Positions 1 through 10,230 are shown, counted from the stretch's first letter. The stretch: DNA of 42,312 nt from Nostocales cyanobacterium Centralia_MAG_434 (GCA_021324415.1 JAJPJF010000141.1:1-42312); one strand, 5' to 3'. Numbers and translations: made by a program. Notes: a model not told the origin generated them from the letters alone.

Positions 1-480
1 CGGTGGGGTGGTTCTGCTTTGACAAATGAGGCTATAGATTTACCTCAACAGCGCACTCTAGAGGAAATGTCTCAAAATATTCCTGTAACCTATGTTCCAG
101 CTCGCAATACTATCTTTTTAAGTTTTGCCCTTGCTTATGCTGAAACAATAGCAGCAGAACGCGTCTATATCGGTGTCAATGCCTTAGATTACTCTGGCTA
201 TCCTGATTGTCGCCCTGATTATATCCAGGCAATGCAAGAAGTTTTCCGCCTAGGAACAAAACTTGGTCGTGAAGGACAACCTATTACCATTGTCACACCC
301 CTAATTGACTTGAAAAAAACTGAAATCATCCAACTTGGAAACAAACTAGGAGTTCCGTGGCATCTCACTTGGTCTTGCTATGCCGGTGGTGATGTCGCTT
401 GTGGTGTTTGTGATTCTTGTCGCCTACGTCTAGCAGCTTTTGCTGAATTGGGTTTAGTTGACCCGGTTGTTTATGCTTAA
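1..480 (+). CDS. queC: 7-cyano-7-deazaguanine synthase QueC, C-terminal part (5' end outside window)
   Basis: QueC converts 7-carboxy-7-deazaguanine to preQ0 with ATP and ammonia, in the queuosine precursor pathway of the cytoplasm. The reading frame is already open at base 1, with WGGSALT just before the first in-frame ATG, so the true start and the N-terminal ATP-binding loop lie outside the window. The visible part has [15 protein letters not shown] and, near the end, the four-cysteine zinc site [15 protein letters not shown], both typical of QueC. It ends 11 bp before the convergent stop of the next gene. Family assignment is firm; only about the last 159 residues can be seen. Confidence 0.95.
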   Translation, partial: RWGGSALTNEAIDLPQQRTLEEMSQNIPVTYVPARNTIFLSFALAYAETIAAERVYIGVNALDYSGYPDCRPDYIQAMQEVFRLGTKLGREGQPITIVTPLIDLKKTEIIQLGNKLGVPWHLTWSCYAGGDVACGVCDSCRLRLAAFAELGLVDPVVYA

Positions 481-490
481 CTCCTAACTC

Positions 491-1876
491 TTATAAACGT
501 CGTATCTCAATTTGGTCTAAGCGTGGTCCTGTAACCGATATCACAGTAAATTCAAGATTGTGATAGCGGAAAGTTTCCCCAAGATCAGGAATCTTCTGTA
601 GATGGTAAAGCAAAAAGCCGCCTAGGGTTTGGTATTCTCTTCTCAGAGGCAAGTTGAGATGTAAAACTTCGTTGAGGTCTTCCAAGTTGATCTGTGCTTG
701 TACCAGAAAAGTCTGTTCATCTACAATTTGGATCAGTAACTCGTCGGTGATTTCTGATTCACCTATATCACCAATAATTTGGGATATGACATCTTGAATA
801 GTGATGAGTCCTACAGTAGCGCCAAATTCATCGACGACTATCGCTACAGCCGGCTTTTCTTGCTGTATCATCGGCAATAGTTCATTTAAAGGCGTGTGTT
901 CTGGGACAAATCGTGCTGGACGTATCCAAGGGTGGACTTGGGTGTCTAAAGTTAATTTTCCCATTGCCAAGGGTTTTGCCAGGTCTTTAAAGTATAGAAT
1001 GCCACGAATATCGTCTAATGATTCTCCAATCACTGGGTAGCAAGAGTGAGAGGTGGTTGCCATTTCTTGAAGAAAAGTCTCCAAAGAGGAGGTTATTGGT
1101 AATGCTATAATGCCGGTGCGAGGGACCATGACGGCTTCCACTGTGACGTCCCCAAACTCAAAAATATTTTGTAGTAATTCTCGTTCTCCTGCCTGAAACC
1201 CGGTGGATTCGTGTTCTCTAGAAATAATAAGCTGCAATTCTTCAGGAGTTACAGGTGGTCTCCAGCTTTGGCCTGTGTACTGAATACCAAATATTTGCAA
1301 CAGCCAGCGAGTTGATTGGTTAAGAATCCAGATGAATGGGCTGAAAAATCGGACATTTGCTTTTACTGATGGTCCCAAAAATCGCGCTAGTTGTTCCGAA
1401 TACAGCATGGCGATTGATTTGGGAACTAGTTCCCCCAAAACGATTTGAAGATAGGCAATCAAAAAAAAGGTGATTGGAATTGATAGAGAATGAGCCATGA
1501 AGTTGTTGATTCTATCAGGCAAGGGCCAAGACCTCAGCCCCGCATTTACCAACACGACAATCGTCCCTTCTCCAATCCACCCAAGTGCCAAGCTAGAAAG
1601 AGTAATACCCAGCTGGGTTGTAGATAGTAATCGGTCAATACTATGTTGCAGAACCTCGACTGCGATCGCTTGAACATCACCAGCTTCGACTAACTGATGG
1701 ATGCGTGATCGCCGCACTGTCACCATCGAAAATTCTGCAGTCACAAAAAATGCATTGATTGCAATCAGCAATATTACTGACAACAATCTCAAAGCCACAT
1801 CTGTCAAACTTAAGTCGGGATTACCACTCACTGCAAAAGCTTGTATAAAGGGCATAGGGCATGGGGCATGGGGCAT
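491..1876 (-). CDS. CNNM/CorC-type transporter-like membrane protein (DUF21 + CBS pair + CorC_HlyC)
   Basis: This is a membrane protein of the HlyC/CorC (TlyC, CNNM) family, members of which are linked to magnesium or cobalt efflux. An N-terminal DUF21 block with hydrophobic helices covers about residues 20-200 (LLIAINAFFVTAEFSMVTVRRSR is its first helix and signature, in part). A CBS pair follows at about 220-350 (VMVPRTGIIALP, VVDEFGATVGLITIQDVI), then the C-terminal CorC_HlyC domain ending in the RLDQIEIRRL segment. The first nine residues (MPHAPCPMP) are encoded by a tandem CCCCATGCCCTATG-like repeat with no visible ribosome-binding site, so the start is doubtful; the Met at residue 8 is as good. 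'Haemolysin' is a historical family label, not an inferred function. Confidence 0.88.
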   Translation of the reverse strand: MPHAPCPMPFIQAFAVSGNPDLSLTDVALRLLSVILLIAINAFFVTAEFSMVTVRRSRIHQLVEAGDVQAIAVEVLQHSIDRLLSTTQLGITLSSLALGWIGEGTIVVLVNAGLRSWPLPDRINNFMAHSLSIPITFFLIAYLQIVLGELVPKSIAMLYSEQLARFLGPSVKANVRFFSPFIWILNQSTRWLLQIFGIQYTGQSWRPPVTPEELQLIISREHESTGFQAGERELLQNIFEFGDVTVEAVMVPRTGIIALPITSSLETFLQEMATTSHSCYPVIGESLDDIRGILYFKDLAKPLAMGKLTLDTQVHPWIRPARFVPEHTPLNELLPMIQQEKPAVAIVVDEFGATVGLITIQDVISQIIGDIGESEITDELLIQIVDEQTFLVQAQINLEDLNEVLHLNLPLRREYQTLGGFLLYHLQKIPDLGETFRYHNLEFTVISVTGPRLDQIEIRRL

Positions 1877-1982
1877 AGGGCATGAGAAATTATTTCAATT
1901 CCCCATTTCCTTGTCTCCCCCGTCCTCCCTGTCCCGTTGTCTCCCCTGTCCTCCTTGCCTCATCTTCCCTACTCCCCACTCC
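1853..1982. repeat. Short tandemly repeated sequence (STRR) tract
   Basis: A run of GGGCATA/GGGCATG heptamers (about 1853-1884) grades into a pyrimidine-rich tract of CCCCTGTCCTCC-like units up to the next gene. Such STRRs are common between genes of heterocystous cyanobacteria. Here the heptamers supply the ATG codons and first residues of the CNNM/CorC gene. Confidence 0.8.
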
Positions 1983-2693
1983 CTACTTGCCTACAGGAAT
2001 ATTCGATACTTCCAACCGCAGTTTTTGAGCGGGATAATCAGTCAAGGCAAGTGATATACGCTTAACATCATCAAGCAAAGCTGTAGGAATACTCACTGTG
2101 CCAGAAAACGTTGGTCCATTTGCAGGTAATTCTGCAGGTAAGCCATCTGCACTAGCACTTAGTGTTCTCCCTTTGTCATCAGTAACATCTAAAAAACTAT
2201 ACAAGAAGCGCACTGAATCAGACCCTTTATTCTGCATTTTAACTTTCAATAGCAAGGCACCACCTGAGTATCGAGCTGATTGCACTGAAAAGGTAACTCC
2301 TCCATTCTCAGAAGAAATGGGAAATCCTGGTTGGGGTTTTTCTTCAGTTATTTCCTGCGTTTTTTTGGGTTCTGGGGTTTTCTGACTGCTACTGATGTCT
2401 TCGTCATCCTCTGACTTTTTTGACTTAGAGGCTTTCGTTTTGCCGTCAATCCGTGACTTGACAACTTTAAGAATCTCTTCCTCTTTTAATAATGTCAGTT
2501 CTCCATGCTGTTGGCTATTTGCCTTACTGCTGGCGAATTTAGTTGTAGGACGGGCATCTGGTGCTGTAACACCTTTAAGTGCTTTGCTACCAATATCAAA
2601 TCCCAAAAACGCACTCACCGAACCTGCTCCCAACATCAGGGTGAGTAAACTCAACGTCAGAAGTACAGTGGAATTAAATCTCATTGCTGACAA
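1983..2693 (-). CDS. Secreted or membrane-anchored hypothetical protein with C-terminal beta-rich domain
   Basis: I do not recognise a named family. The protein has 236 residues. Residues 8-30 form one hydrophobic segment (LLTLSLLTLMLGAGSVSAFL), consistent with a signal peptide or anchor. A charged, Lys/Ser/Glu-rich low-complexity linker covers about 60-125. The C-terminal 105 residues look like a beta-sandwich with alternating hydrophobic strands (GGALLLKVKMQNKGSDSVRF, then TDDKGRTLSASADGLP), reminiscent of DUF4352-type extracellular domains. An extracytoplasmic role is an inference. The gene ends next to an STRR tract, and its upstream region is shared with the tRNA gene at 2868-2940. Confidence 0.7.
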   Translation of the reverse strand: MSAMRFNSTVLLTLSLLTLMLGAGSVSAFLGFDIGSKALKGVTAPDARPTTKFASSKANSQQHGELTLLKEEEILKVVKSRIDGKTKASKSKKSEDDEDISSSQKTPEPKKTQEITEEKPQPGFPISSENGGVTFSVQSARYSGGALLLKVKMQNKGSDSVRFLYSFLDVTDDKGRTLSASADGLPAELPANGPTFSGTVSIPTALLDDVKRISLALTDYPAQKLRLEVSNIPVGK

Positions 2694-2867
2694 GCGGTCT
2701 TCCGAAGAATGCTAGTTTATTTAAAATCATTCAGCTATTTGCTTCAATATTTGACGGCACTTAATCAATATTAGTCTGCTCTATATCAATTATGTCGTGT
2801 AAAAATTTGGTAAAATTTTGTTGAGAGTATACATACGTTACACTCTTGCGCTACAATTGGTATTCGA

Positions 2868-2940
2868 CCAGGGTTGGCCGAGCGGTTGAGGCAGCGAACT
2901 CATAATTCGCCCTAGGCAGGTTCAACTCCTGCACCCTGGA
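2868..2940 (+). tRNA. tRNA with CAU anticodon (probably tRNA-Ile2, k2CAU; possibly elongator Met)
   Basis: A full cloverleaf can be drawn: acceptor stem CCAGGGT/ACCCTGG, D stem GCC/GGC, anticodon stem GCGAA/TTCGC with loop CTCATAA (anticodon CAU at 2901-2903), 5-nt variable loop, T stem GCAGG/CCTGC with loop TTCAACT, and discriminator A. The first acceptor pair is C-G, not the C/A mismatch of initiators. The CTCATAA loop and the GGCCGAGCGGTTGAGGC D arm resemble the chloroplast and cyanobacterial trnI-CAU type, whose C34 is changed to lysidine by TilS. CAU alone cannot separate Ile2 from elongator Met, so the amino acid is a preference. CCA is not encoded. Confidence 0.93.
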
Positions 2941-2943
2941 TTT

Positions 2944-3375
2944 TTAACGAGACGGTACGGTCTCAAATCGGTATTCAGTACCAACCTTGAGTTGGTTGGC
3001 ATTTAAACGTGGAGACATAAGTAGCGATGTATTATAAGGATTCGGTAAATCTGGAGTCCGAATATATGGATCGTTGCTAACTTGTTGATTCAAAATATCG
3101 TGATAGAGAGTGTTAACTAACTCAGCGTCTCGCGCAATTTCATGTTCTGGGAAGGAATTCCGAAACAAAGACCCAGGTCCAAATATCCAGTCTATTTGCC
3201 GCTTAGGAGTTTGATTCCCGTAGAAATTAGGGTCATTTTTAAAAAAGGCTCTTTCAAAGACCTCATTTGGTGTTTCATAACTAGACGTTTCTTTTTGGGC
3301 TACTACTCTCGAAGAAAAACTAGCAGTAGCGATAAATACTAATAAACCACTGAAAATTTTGATATTTACACCCAT
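2944..3375 (-). CDS. Small secreted hypothetical protein
   Basis: This is an unrecognised 143-residue protein. The start at 3375 is chosen because a GAGGAG ribosome-binding site lies 9-10 bases upstream; an ATG 27 bp further out lacks one. The N-terminus MGVNIKIFSGLLVFIATASF followed by a small-residue/VVAQ site looks like a signal peptide, so the mature protein is probably periplasmic, thylakoid-lumenal or secreted. The rest is polar, with many Asn, Pro and Arg residues (NDPNFYGNQTPKRQIDWIFG, DPYIRTPDLPNPYNT), and no catalytic motif. The stop lies 3 bp from the 3' end of the tRNA on the opposite strand. I infer no function. Confidence 0.68.
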   Translation of the reverse strand: MGVNIKIFSGLLVFIATASFSSRVVAQKETSSYETPNEVFERAFFKNDPNFYGNQTPKRQIDWIFGPGSLFRNSFPEHEIARDAELVNTLYHDILNQQVSNDPYIRTPDLPNPYNTSLLMSPRLNANQLKVGTEYRFETVPSR

Positions 3376-3477
3376 ATCCCTAACTCCTCTATTTTTGAGC
3401 AAATCTTAACTTATGCTTAAAGTGAGAACTTACACTAAGTTCAACTTTTGGTGTAGCACAAATTTTAATGTTTTATA

Positions 3478-4104
3478 ATGACTCATCAAGCCGAAACCCT
3501 TAAACAGTCTAACTTGTGGGCAAATAGTACTGATTTGAATACTGTACGTCAACAGTTACTAGATTTGTTTTGCCAACTAGCATACAAAGAGGGTGATTTT
3601 GTCCTCTCTTCAGGACTGCCTAGTTCGTACTACATCAACGGTAAGGAAGTGACACTTCACCCTCAAGGAGCTTTGGCGATCGGTCGCATTGTATTATCTC
3701 TACTACCATTAGATACTCAAGCTGTAGCAGGCTTAACACTGGGAGCTGACCCCATTGTCAGTGCTGTGAGTGTGGTTTCTGCTTATGAAAACCGACCGAT
3801 TCCTGCACTAATTATTCGCAAAGAAGCTAAAGGTTATGGGACAAAAGCATATGTAGAGGGTCCCAGTTTGCCAGAAGATACAAAAGTTGTAGTTTTGGAA
3901 GATACTGTCACAACTGGACAATCAGCCATGAAGGCTGTTCAACGGCTACGTGATGCAGGCTATACAGTTAACCAAGTTATATCACTAGTAGATCGGCAGC
4001 AAGGCGCAGCAGAATTTTACCAATCTGTAGGGTTGAAGTTTGAAGCAGTGTTTAAGATTTCAGAGATTCAAAAGAGGTATGGGGAATTGGGGAGTGGGGA
4101 GTAG
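3478..4104 (+). CDS. pyrE: Orotate phosphoribosyltransferase PyrE
   Basis: PyrE makes orotidine 5'-monophosphate from orotate and PRPP in de novo pyrimidine synthesis, in the cytoplasm. The 208-residue length fits the family. The PRPP-binding motif VVVLEDTVTTGQSA is at about residues 137-150, with the active-site lysine region IIRKEAKGYGTKAYVEG before it and GLTLGADPI at the nucleotide-facing strand. The last few codons (GELGSGE) fall inside a GGGGAGT-type STRR, so the extreme C-terminus was probably set by repeat expansion. The start ATG follows TTTATA with no clear ribosome-binding site. It stands alone and converges on thiC. Confidence 0.93.
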   Translation: MTHQAETLKQSNLWANSTDLNTVRQQLLDLFCQLAYKEGDFVLSSGLPSSYYINGKEVTLHPQGALAIGRIVLSLLPLDTQAVAGLTLGADPIVSAVSVVSAYENRPIPALIIRKEAKGYGTKAYVEGPSLPEDTKVVVLEDTVTTGQSAMKAVQRLRDAGYTVNQVISLVDRQQGAAEFYQSVGLKFEAVFKISEIQKRYGELGSGE

Positions 4105-4199
4105 GGGCAATGGGGAGTGGGGGAGGACAAGGGGGACAAGGGGGACAAGGGGGACAAGGGGAATACTCTATAGTATGCCCTATGCCCCATTCCTAACTC
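4081..4199. repeat. STRR tract with a 9-bp tandem unit
   Basis: The pyrE-thiC gap is simple repeat: GGGGAGT-like heptamers, then about four tandem copies of GGGGGACAA (about 4124-4160), then TATGCCCTATGCCCC. It starts within the last codons of pyrE. Copy number in such tracts commonly varies between strains. Confidence 0.8.
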
Positions 4200-5682
<1,483 letters not shown>

Positions 5683-5736
5683 GATTATTCTACCACTTTT
5701 ACTCAAGGTCAGCGCATCTTGCTTGGGTGTATGAAG

Positions 5737-5779
5737 AACAAATGACAGATGACTAAGGACAAATGACAAATGACCAATC
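5737..5779. repeat. STRR tract of CAAATGA heptamers
   Basis: Tandem, slightly degenerate ACAAATGAC/CAGATGAC units lie just before and across the start of the pseudouridine synthase. The ATG used (5770) is the last ATG in the repeat. A similar tract occurs near 33517-33565. Confidence 0.65.
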
Positions 5780-6372
5780 ACTACAGATACATTATTTTTT
5801 ACAAACCTTATGGTGTCCTTAGTCAGTTTACTAAAGACACTCCCACACGTAGCACTCTTAAAGACTACATCCAAGTGCCTAATGTGTACCCTGTAGGGCG
5901 TTTGGACTGGGATAGTGAAGGATTACTACTGTTGACAAATCATGGGCAATTGCAACATCGCCTCTCTCATCCACAGTTTAAACATGAGCGTACTTACTGG
6001 GTGCAGGTAGAGCGAATTCCTGATGCGTTTGCCTTAGCTAAGCTACGAGCAGGTGTAAAAATTCAAGATTACTGCACTCAAACAGCAAAAGTACATCTGT
6101 TGCCAAAAGATCCCCCTCTTCCTGAACGTGATCCACCAATTAGATTTCGTAAAAACGTGCCAACTGCATGGTTAGAAATGACCTTGACTGAGGGTAAAAA
6201 TCGCCAAGTAAGACGAATGACTGCATCTGTGGGCTTTCCGACTTTGCGATTGATTAGAGTAAGTATAGAACATTTACAATTAGAGAGCCTGGAACCTGGG
6301 CAGTGGCGTGACCTCAATCCACTTGAACGAAAGCATTTGCATGATTTGGCTTTTTCCAAGAAGTCTTTTTGA
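5770..6372 (+). CDS. RNA pseudouridine synthase, RsuA/RluE type
   Basis: This protein isomerises a uridine in rRNA to pseudouridine. It has 200 residues and lacks the N-terminal S4 domain seen in RsuA, RluB and RluF, so it is most like RluE (23S rRNA). The motif I catalytic aspartate is Asp46 in GRLDWDSEGLLLLTN, and later motifs are present: ERTYWVQVE and LTEGKNRQVRRMTASVGFPTLRL (in part) with LIRVSIEHL. The N-terminus YIIFYKPYGVLSQFT is the usual family opening. The start ATG lies in an STRR with no good ribosome-binding site, but little room is left on either side. The exact target uridine cannot be read from sequence. Confidence 0.9.
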   Translation: MTNHYRYIIFYKPYGVLSQFTKDTPTRSTLKDYIQVPNVYPVGRLDWDSEGLLLLTNHGQLQHRLSHPQFKHERTYWVQVERIPDAFALAKLRAGVKIQDYCTQTAKVHLLPKDPPLPERDPPIRFRKNVPTAWLEMTLTEGKNRQVRRMTASVGFPTLRLIRVSIEHLQLESLEPGQWRDLNPLERKHLHDLAFSKKSF

Positions 6373-6502
6373 GTTAAAAGCAGTATAATATTGTTCTTTT
6401 CTTACTCCTTCTAACTCACACCAGCGCTTGGGTGCAAGTTTAAGTTTTATGAGATGTAATGAACAATCTAGCTGGCATCATACTTGCCACAATAGAGATA
6501 TC

Positions 6503-7939
6503 ATGTCCGCAACTTCTACACGTCTGGAACTTGTGCCTGAAAGAGCCTCTAATTCAGAACTTTGCTTGGAAACCTTGCGTCGTACCCAAGAAGAACTTTT
6601 GTGGTATCGCAGAATGTACGAAAATGTTCCTTCTGTGTCTTTTAGTTTAGATATAGCTGGGACGATATTATCGGTCAATCAATTTGGTGCAGATTATCTG
6701 GGTTATGCTCCTGAAGAATTGTTACAAAAACCTATTTTTCAATTGTTTGCATCCTTTGATCAGCCAAGGTTATCTGACGCATTGATAGGATTATTAGGGA
6801 CAACACCTTCAAGCAAAGTTGCAAATGGGGAATTTCGCTTCAATTGTCCTAATAGTAAGATCAAATGGGTCAAAGTATTAGCACGGGTACTACTAGAGCC
6901 CGAAAGAAAGCAAAACCCCACAATTATAATGGTTTGCGAAGACATCACTGCTTACAAGCTAGAGGATGGTGTTGTCAGTACCTCTGCGGATTTTAAACAA
7001 CTGCCTGTTAGCATCTCTCCATCTTTTAAGGAAGACTCCTTCCCTGAACATCAACAATATTTTCATACTCTAACTGATGCAGAGGTTTCTCTTGATGAAA
7101 GCCTAAAAGCCGTACAAACACATTTCGGAGAAATGAACTGTCTAAATCGCCTAAAAGAGGAATTTCTCAGTACGGTTTCTCACGAACTACGTACGCCACT
7201 AACCAATATGAAAATGGCAATTCAGATGCTGGCAATAGCTCTAGATCAACAGCATAACTTTTTTGCGGACGTGGCTAAGCCACACACAGAGTGCTCTAAG
7301 GCAGCTCGTTATTTCCAAATCTTAGTCAATGAATGCGATCGCGAAATTAACCTGATCAACAATTTCCTGGATTTACAGCGTTTAGATACAGATACTAAAC
7401 ACTTTGTCTTGGAAACAATTTCAATACAGGAATTGCTTGTACGAGTCGTTGAACTGTTTAGGACACGTTACCAGAATCGCTATCAGCATGAGATTCATCT
7501 CAGTGTAGAGCCTAATCTTCCTCCACTGATTTGCGATCTATTCAGTTTAGAGCGCATCTTGATAGAACTACTTACCAACGCCTGTAAATTTAGTCCTCTA
7601 GGGGCAACAATTACCATGACTGCCCAATTAGAATTTAATAACATTCAATTCAAGGTCATCAATTCTGGCGTAGACATTCCAACGACTGAATTACCGCGGA
7701 TTTTCGACAAATTCTACCGCATTCCTAGCAACGATCCCTGGAAGCAGGGTGGTATGGGTTTAGGGTTAGCACTAGTACAAAAACTTATCAAACATTTAGG
7801 AGGAACAATCGTGGCAGAAAGTGAGGCCAAATGCACTTGTTTTACTATTGAATTACCGCTCTCACGTGAGGGACAAGGAGAACAAGGGAAGGGAGACAAG
7901 GAGGACAAGGGAGAAAATATATTTTCTATTGATGAATGA
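6503..7939 (+). CDS. PAS-domain sensor histidine kinase
   Basis: A soluble-looking histidine kinase of 478 residues with no transmembrane segment. A PAS domain covers about residues 40-150 (NVPSVSFSLDIAGTILSVNQ, then FGADYLGYAPEELL). HisKA carries the phosphorylated His at about 227 in FLSTVSHELRTPLTNMK. The HATPase has an N box near 355 (LLTNACKFSP) and a G box near 417 (GGMGLGLALV). The ATG at 6503 is preferred because AGAG lies upstream; in-frame starts at 6428 (TTG) and 6449 (ATG) are possible. The last 25 residues (REGQGEQGKGDKEDKGE) are encoded by a purine-rich repeat whose inverted copy lies near 10.3 kb. No response regulator is adjacent; the next genes act in Ser/Thr phosphorylation. 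Confidence 0.85.
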   Translation: MSATSTRLELVPERASNSELCLETLRRTQEELLWYRRMYENVPSVSFSLDIAGTILSVNQFGADYLGYAPEELLQKPIFQLFASFDQPRLSDALIGLLGTTPSSKVANGEFRFNCPNSKIKWVKVLARVLLEPERKQNPTIIMVCEDITAYKLEDGVVSTSADFKQLPVSISPSFKEDSFPEHQQYFHTLTDAEVSLDESLKAVQTHFGEMNCLNRLKEEFLSTVSHELRTPLTNMKMAIQMLAIALDQQHNFFADVAKPHTECSKAARYFQILVNECDREINLINNFLDLQRLDTDTKHFVLETISIQELLVRVVELFRTRYQNRYQHEIHLSVEPNLPPLICDLFSLERILIELLTNACKFSPLGATITMTAQLEFNNIQFKVINSGVDIPTTELPRIFDKFYRIPSNDPWKQGGMGLGLALVQKLIKHLGGTIVAESEAKCTCFTIELPLSREGQGEQGKGDKEDKGENIFSIDE

Positions 7940-7966
7940 GTTTTACAACCTAGTTACTAGCAACTA
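7868..7966 (+). repeat. Dispersed repeat, copy A (inverted partner at 10231-10335)
   Basis: This copy combines a purine tract with ACAAGGGAAGGGA, an AT-rich middle (AAATATATTTTC) and the core TTTTACAACCTAGTTACTAG plus CAA at 7941-7963. The reverse complement of 10235-10257 matches the core at 22 of 23 bases. The copy covers the 3' end of the histidine kinase gene and its stop codon. Confidence 0.75.
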
Positions 7967-8177
7967 CCGCTTACTTCCTCAATCTCTTACCTTGACTAAT
8001 CGCTTGCCAATACCAGAAATTTTTAGTTAATATGCGTAAAAATTACGACTGCCATAAAAATTTCCGATTGAAACCATTATCTTTTACAGGTCTACTATAT
8101 ATAAGTGCTTCCTGTTACGGAACTTCGGCTCTAAGTGGCTATAAGCACTTTGGAATGGGAATGAAGGAACTTCCACA

Positions 8178-10157
8178 ATGCTGATTTGCCCTCATTGTAA
8201 ATTTGAAAACCCCGATGCCAACAAATTTTGTCAAAATTGTGGCACTTCCCTGACCCATAGAGTCTGTCCCAAATGCGCTACAAGTGTAGCTGTGAATACA
8301 CAATATTGTTACAACTGCGGTGCGGAGTGTGGAACAGTTTGGTGGGCAATTATTTTCAAGGAAGAGATTTTAGAAGCACAGGACGCAGGATTAGTAGAGG
8401 AAAGAAAAGTTTCTCGTCTCTCTGTAGGTTCATATCTTGATATACAGCAGCGTTATCAGCTGCTAGAGCCATTACCATCTTTTGAGGATATGCCAAGCAA
8501 TACTGAGGTGTGTGTCAAGGTTTTAGACTGCCACCCTTATCAAGTATCACCATTGGCAGCAATGTTGTTAGAAAATCAGCAAAAGGAGTGGGCAACATTA
8601 TCAGTAGATACAAGTAAAATTCCCAACCTTGCTAAACCTTATATTACTCTGCAATCTCATTACTATCTTGGCATACCACCAATTCATGATGCATGGCAGC
8701 AAGGAGATATACAAGTGGTTCTTATTGAAGACCGCTCAGGTTGGCGGCATTTACTCGAATTATGGCGCGAAGATACAACCAGTTCGTTACAAATCGTACA
8801 CTGTTTTTACCAGATGACCCAACTTTGGGTACTTCTAGAAACGGTGAGTTGTCGCCAAAGTCTATTGGAGTGGTCAAATCTTAGATTAGATGAAGACCAA
8901 GCAGTTGCACTACAACGTTTATATTTAGAAGTCCCCAAAGAGCAAACAGAGCAAATCGCTTCAACATCTAATGTGTCTACACAAGAAGTAGAACAACAAG
9001 CACAAACAAATGGTACGCAAGAGCAGTATTTAACAATTAAAGCTTTGGGGCGAGTTTGGCAAACCCTATTTAAATACTCCCAACGTACTCAATTCGGAGC
9101 GATATTGCAATTATTAGGAGATCTGGAATTAGGCAAGATTCAGACACTGACAGAGTTACAATCTTGTTTACAAGTAATTGCGACTGAACTGCAAGGCAAC
9201 AGTGTGAGTGAGACAGATGCCAATGTACCTGAAGACGGGAGTACTACAGCACCGACTTTTCTACAAGTGGATGAAATAGACGAGAGCGTGTCTAAAAGTG
9301 ATGATCTACCAACTATTGTTCTGCCGATGCAGTTAATTAGCCTAGAGCATGCAGGTTTGACGGATGTGGGGCGTCAACGAGACCACAACGAAGACTATTT
9401 TGGTATTGAGACTCAACTTCATAAGGTAGAATTTCCTAATAACCGTACTGTACACGCCCAAGGTTTATATATTCTTTGTGATGGTATGGGTGGACATGCA
9501 GGGGGTGAAATAGCCAGTGCTGCAGCAGTCGATAGTCTCAGGCAATACTTTCAAACGCACTGGGTTGCTCACCAACTGCCAACAGAAGAAGAGATACGCG
9601 AGGCAGTACGGCATGCAAACCAAGACATTTATAATATCAATCAACAAGATGCCCGTTCTGGTATCGGGCGTATGGGTACAACCCTAGTTATAGTCTTAAT
9701 CCAAGATACTCGGGTAGCAGTGGCTCATGTAGGAGATAGCCGCCTCTATCGCTTAACTCGAAAGCGAGAATTGGAACAAATAACAGTAGATCACGAAGTA
9801 GGTCAACGGGAAATTTCTCGGGGAGTTGAAAAAAGTGTGGCATACTCCCGTCCCGATGCTTACCAACTTACTCAAGCGCTAGGGCCTCGCGACGAAAACT
9901 TTGTTGCTCCTGATGTACAGTTTTTAGAGATTAATGAAGATACTCTCTTCCTCATTGTTTCAGATGGTTTGTCAGATAACGATTTGTTAGAAAATCATTG
10001 GCGTACACACTTAGAACCGTTGCTGAATTTTAGTACTAACCTGGAAATTGGTGTTAGCAATTTAATTGACTTAGCAAACAACTACAATGGTCATGACAAT
10101 ATTACTGCTGTAGCCATTAGGGTGAAAGTGCGCCCAAATTTGGAACAACGAATCTAG
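8178..10157 (+). CDS. Double zinc-ribbon / pseudokinase-like / PP2C-type protein phosphatase
   Basis: A PPM (PP2C) family Ser/Thr phosphatase, 659 residues. The N-terminus has two zinc ribbons (CPHCKFENPDANKFCQNCG, then CPKCATSVAVNTQYCYNCG, residues 4-52). Residues about 85-260 resemble a degenerate Ser/Thr kinase fold (QRYQLLEPLP, VCVKVLDC, VLIEDRSGWRHLLELW, SNLRLDEDQAVALQRLYL) with no HRD or DFG, so it is probably catalytically dead. The phosphatase domain is about 388-650, with metal-site motifs RDHNEDYFGI, LCDGMGGHAGGE, GRMGTTLV, VAHVGDSRLYRL, VSDGLSDND and GHDNITAVAIRV. It is cytoplasmic. The FHA kinase 180 bp downstream on the same strand, also with a zinc ribbon, is a plausible partner. 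Confidence 0.88.
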   Translation: MLICPHCKFENPDANKFCQNCGTSLTHRVCPKCATSVAVNTQYCYNCGAECGTVWWAIIFKEEILEAQDAGLVEERKVSRLSVGSYLDIQQRYQLLEPLPSFEDMPSNTEVCVKVLDCHPYQVSPLAAMLLENQQKEWATLSVDTSKIPNLAKPYITLQSHYYLGIPPIHDAWQQGDIQVVLIEDRSGWRHLLELWREDTTSSLQIVHCFYQMTQLWVLLETVSCRQSLLEWSNLRLDEDQAVALQRLYLEVPKEQTEQIASTSNVSTQEVEQQAQTNGTQEQYLTIKALGRVWQTLFKYSQRTQFGAILQLLGDLELGKIQTLTELQSCLQVIATELQGNSVSETDANVPEDGSTTAPTFLQVDEIDESVSKSDDLPTIVLPMQLISLEHAGLTDVGRQRDHNEDYFGIETQLHKVEFPNNRTVHAQGLYILCDGMGGHAGGEIASAAAVDSLRQYFQTHWVAHQLPTEEEIREAVRHANQDIYNINQQDARSGIGRMGTTLVIVLIQDTRVAVAHVGDSRLYRLTRKRELEQITVDHEVGQREISRGVEKSVAYSRPDAYQLTQALGPRDENFVAPDVQFLEINEDTLFLIVSDGLSDNDLLENHWRTHLEPLLNFSTNLEIGVSNLIDLANNYNGHDNITAVAIRVKVRPNLEQRI

Positions 10158-10230
10158 AGGAGCAGCAATTGGGAGTATGGGAGAGTGGGAGAGAGAAAAT
10201 GAGAGGAACAGAAAAATAAATAAGTGGGCA

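Noticed and set aside
801-1040. 79-residue plus-strand frame opposite the CBS domains
   Set aside because: Antisense shadow of a conserved coding region.
2868-2940. Genomic-island insertion at the tRNA gene
   Set aside because: No integrase and no repeated tRNA 3' end was seen nearby; the neighbouring genes look like resident genes.
8032-8184. A 50-codon frame whose stop overlaps the phosphatase start
   Set aside because: It has no ribosome-binding site, an unconvincing composition, and no motif; the region is more likely leader sequence.
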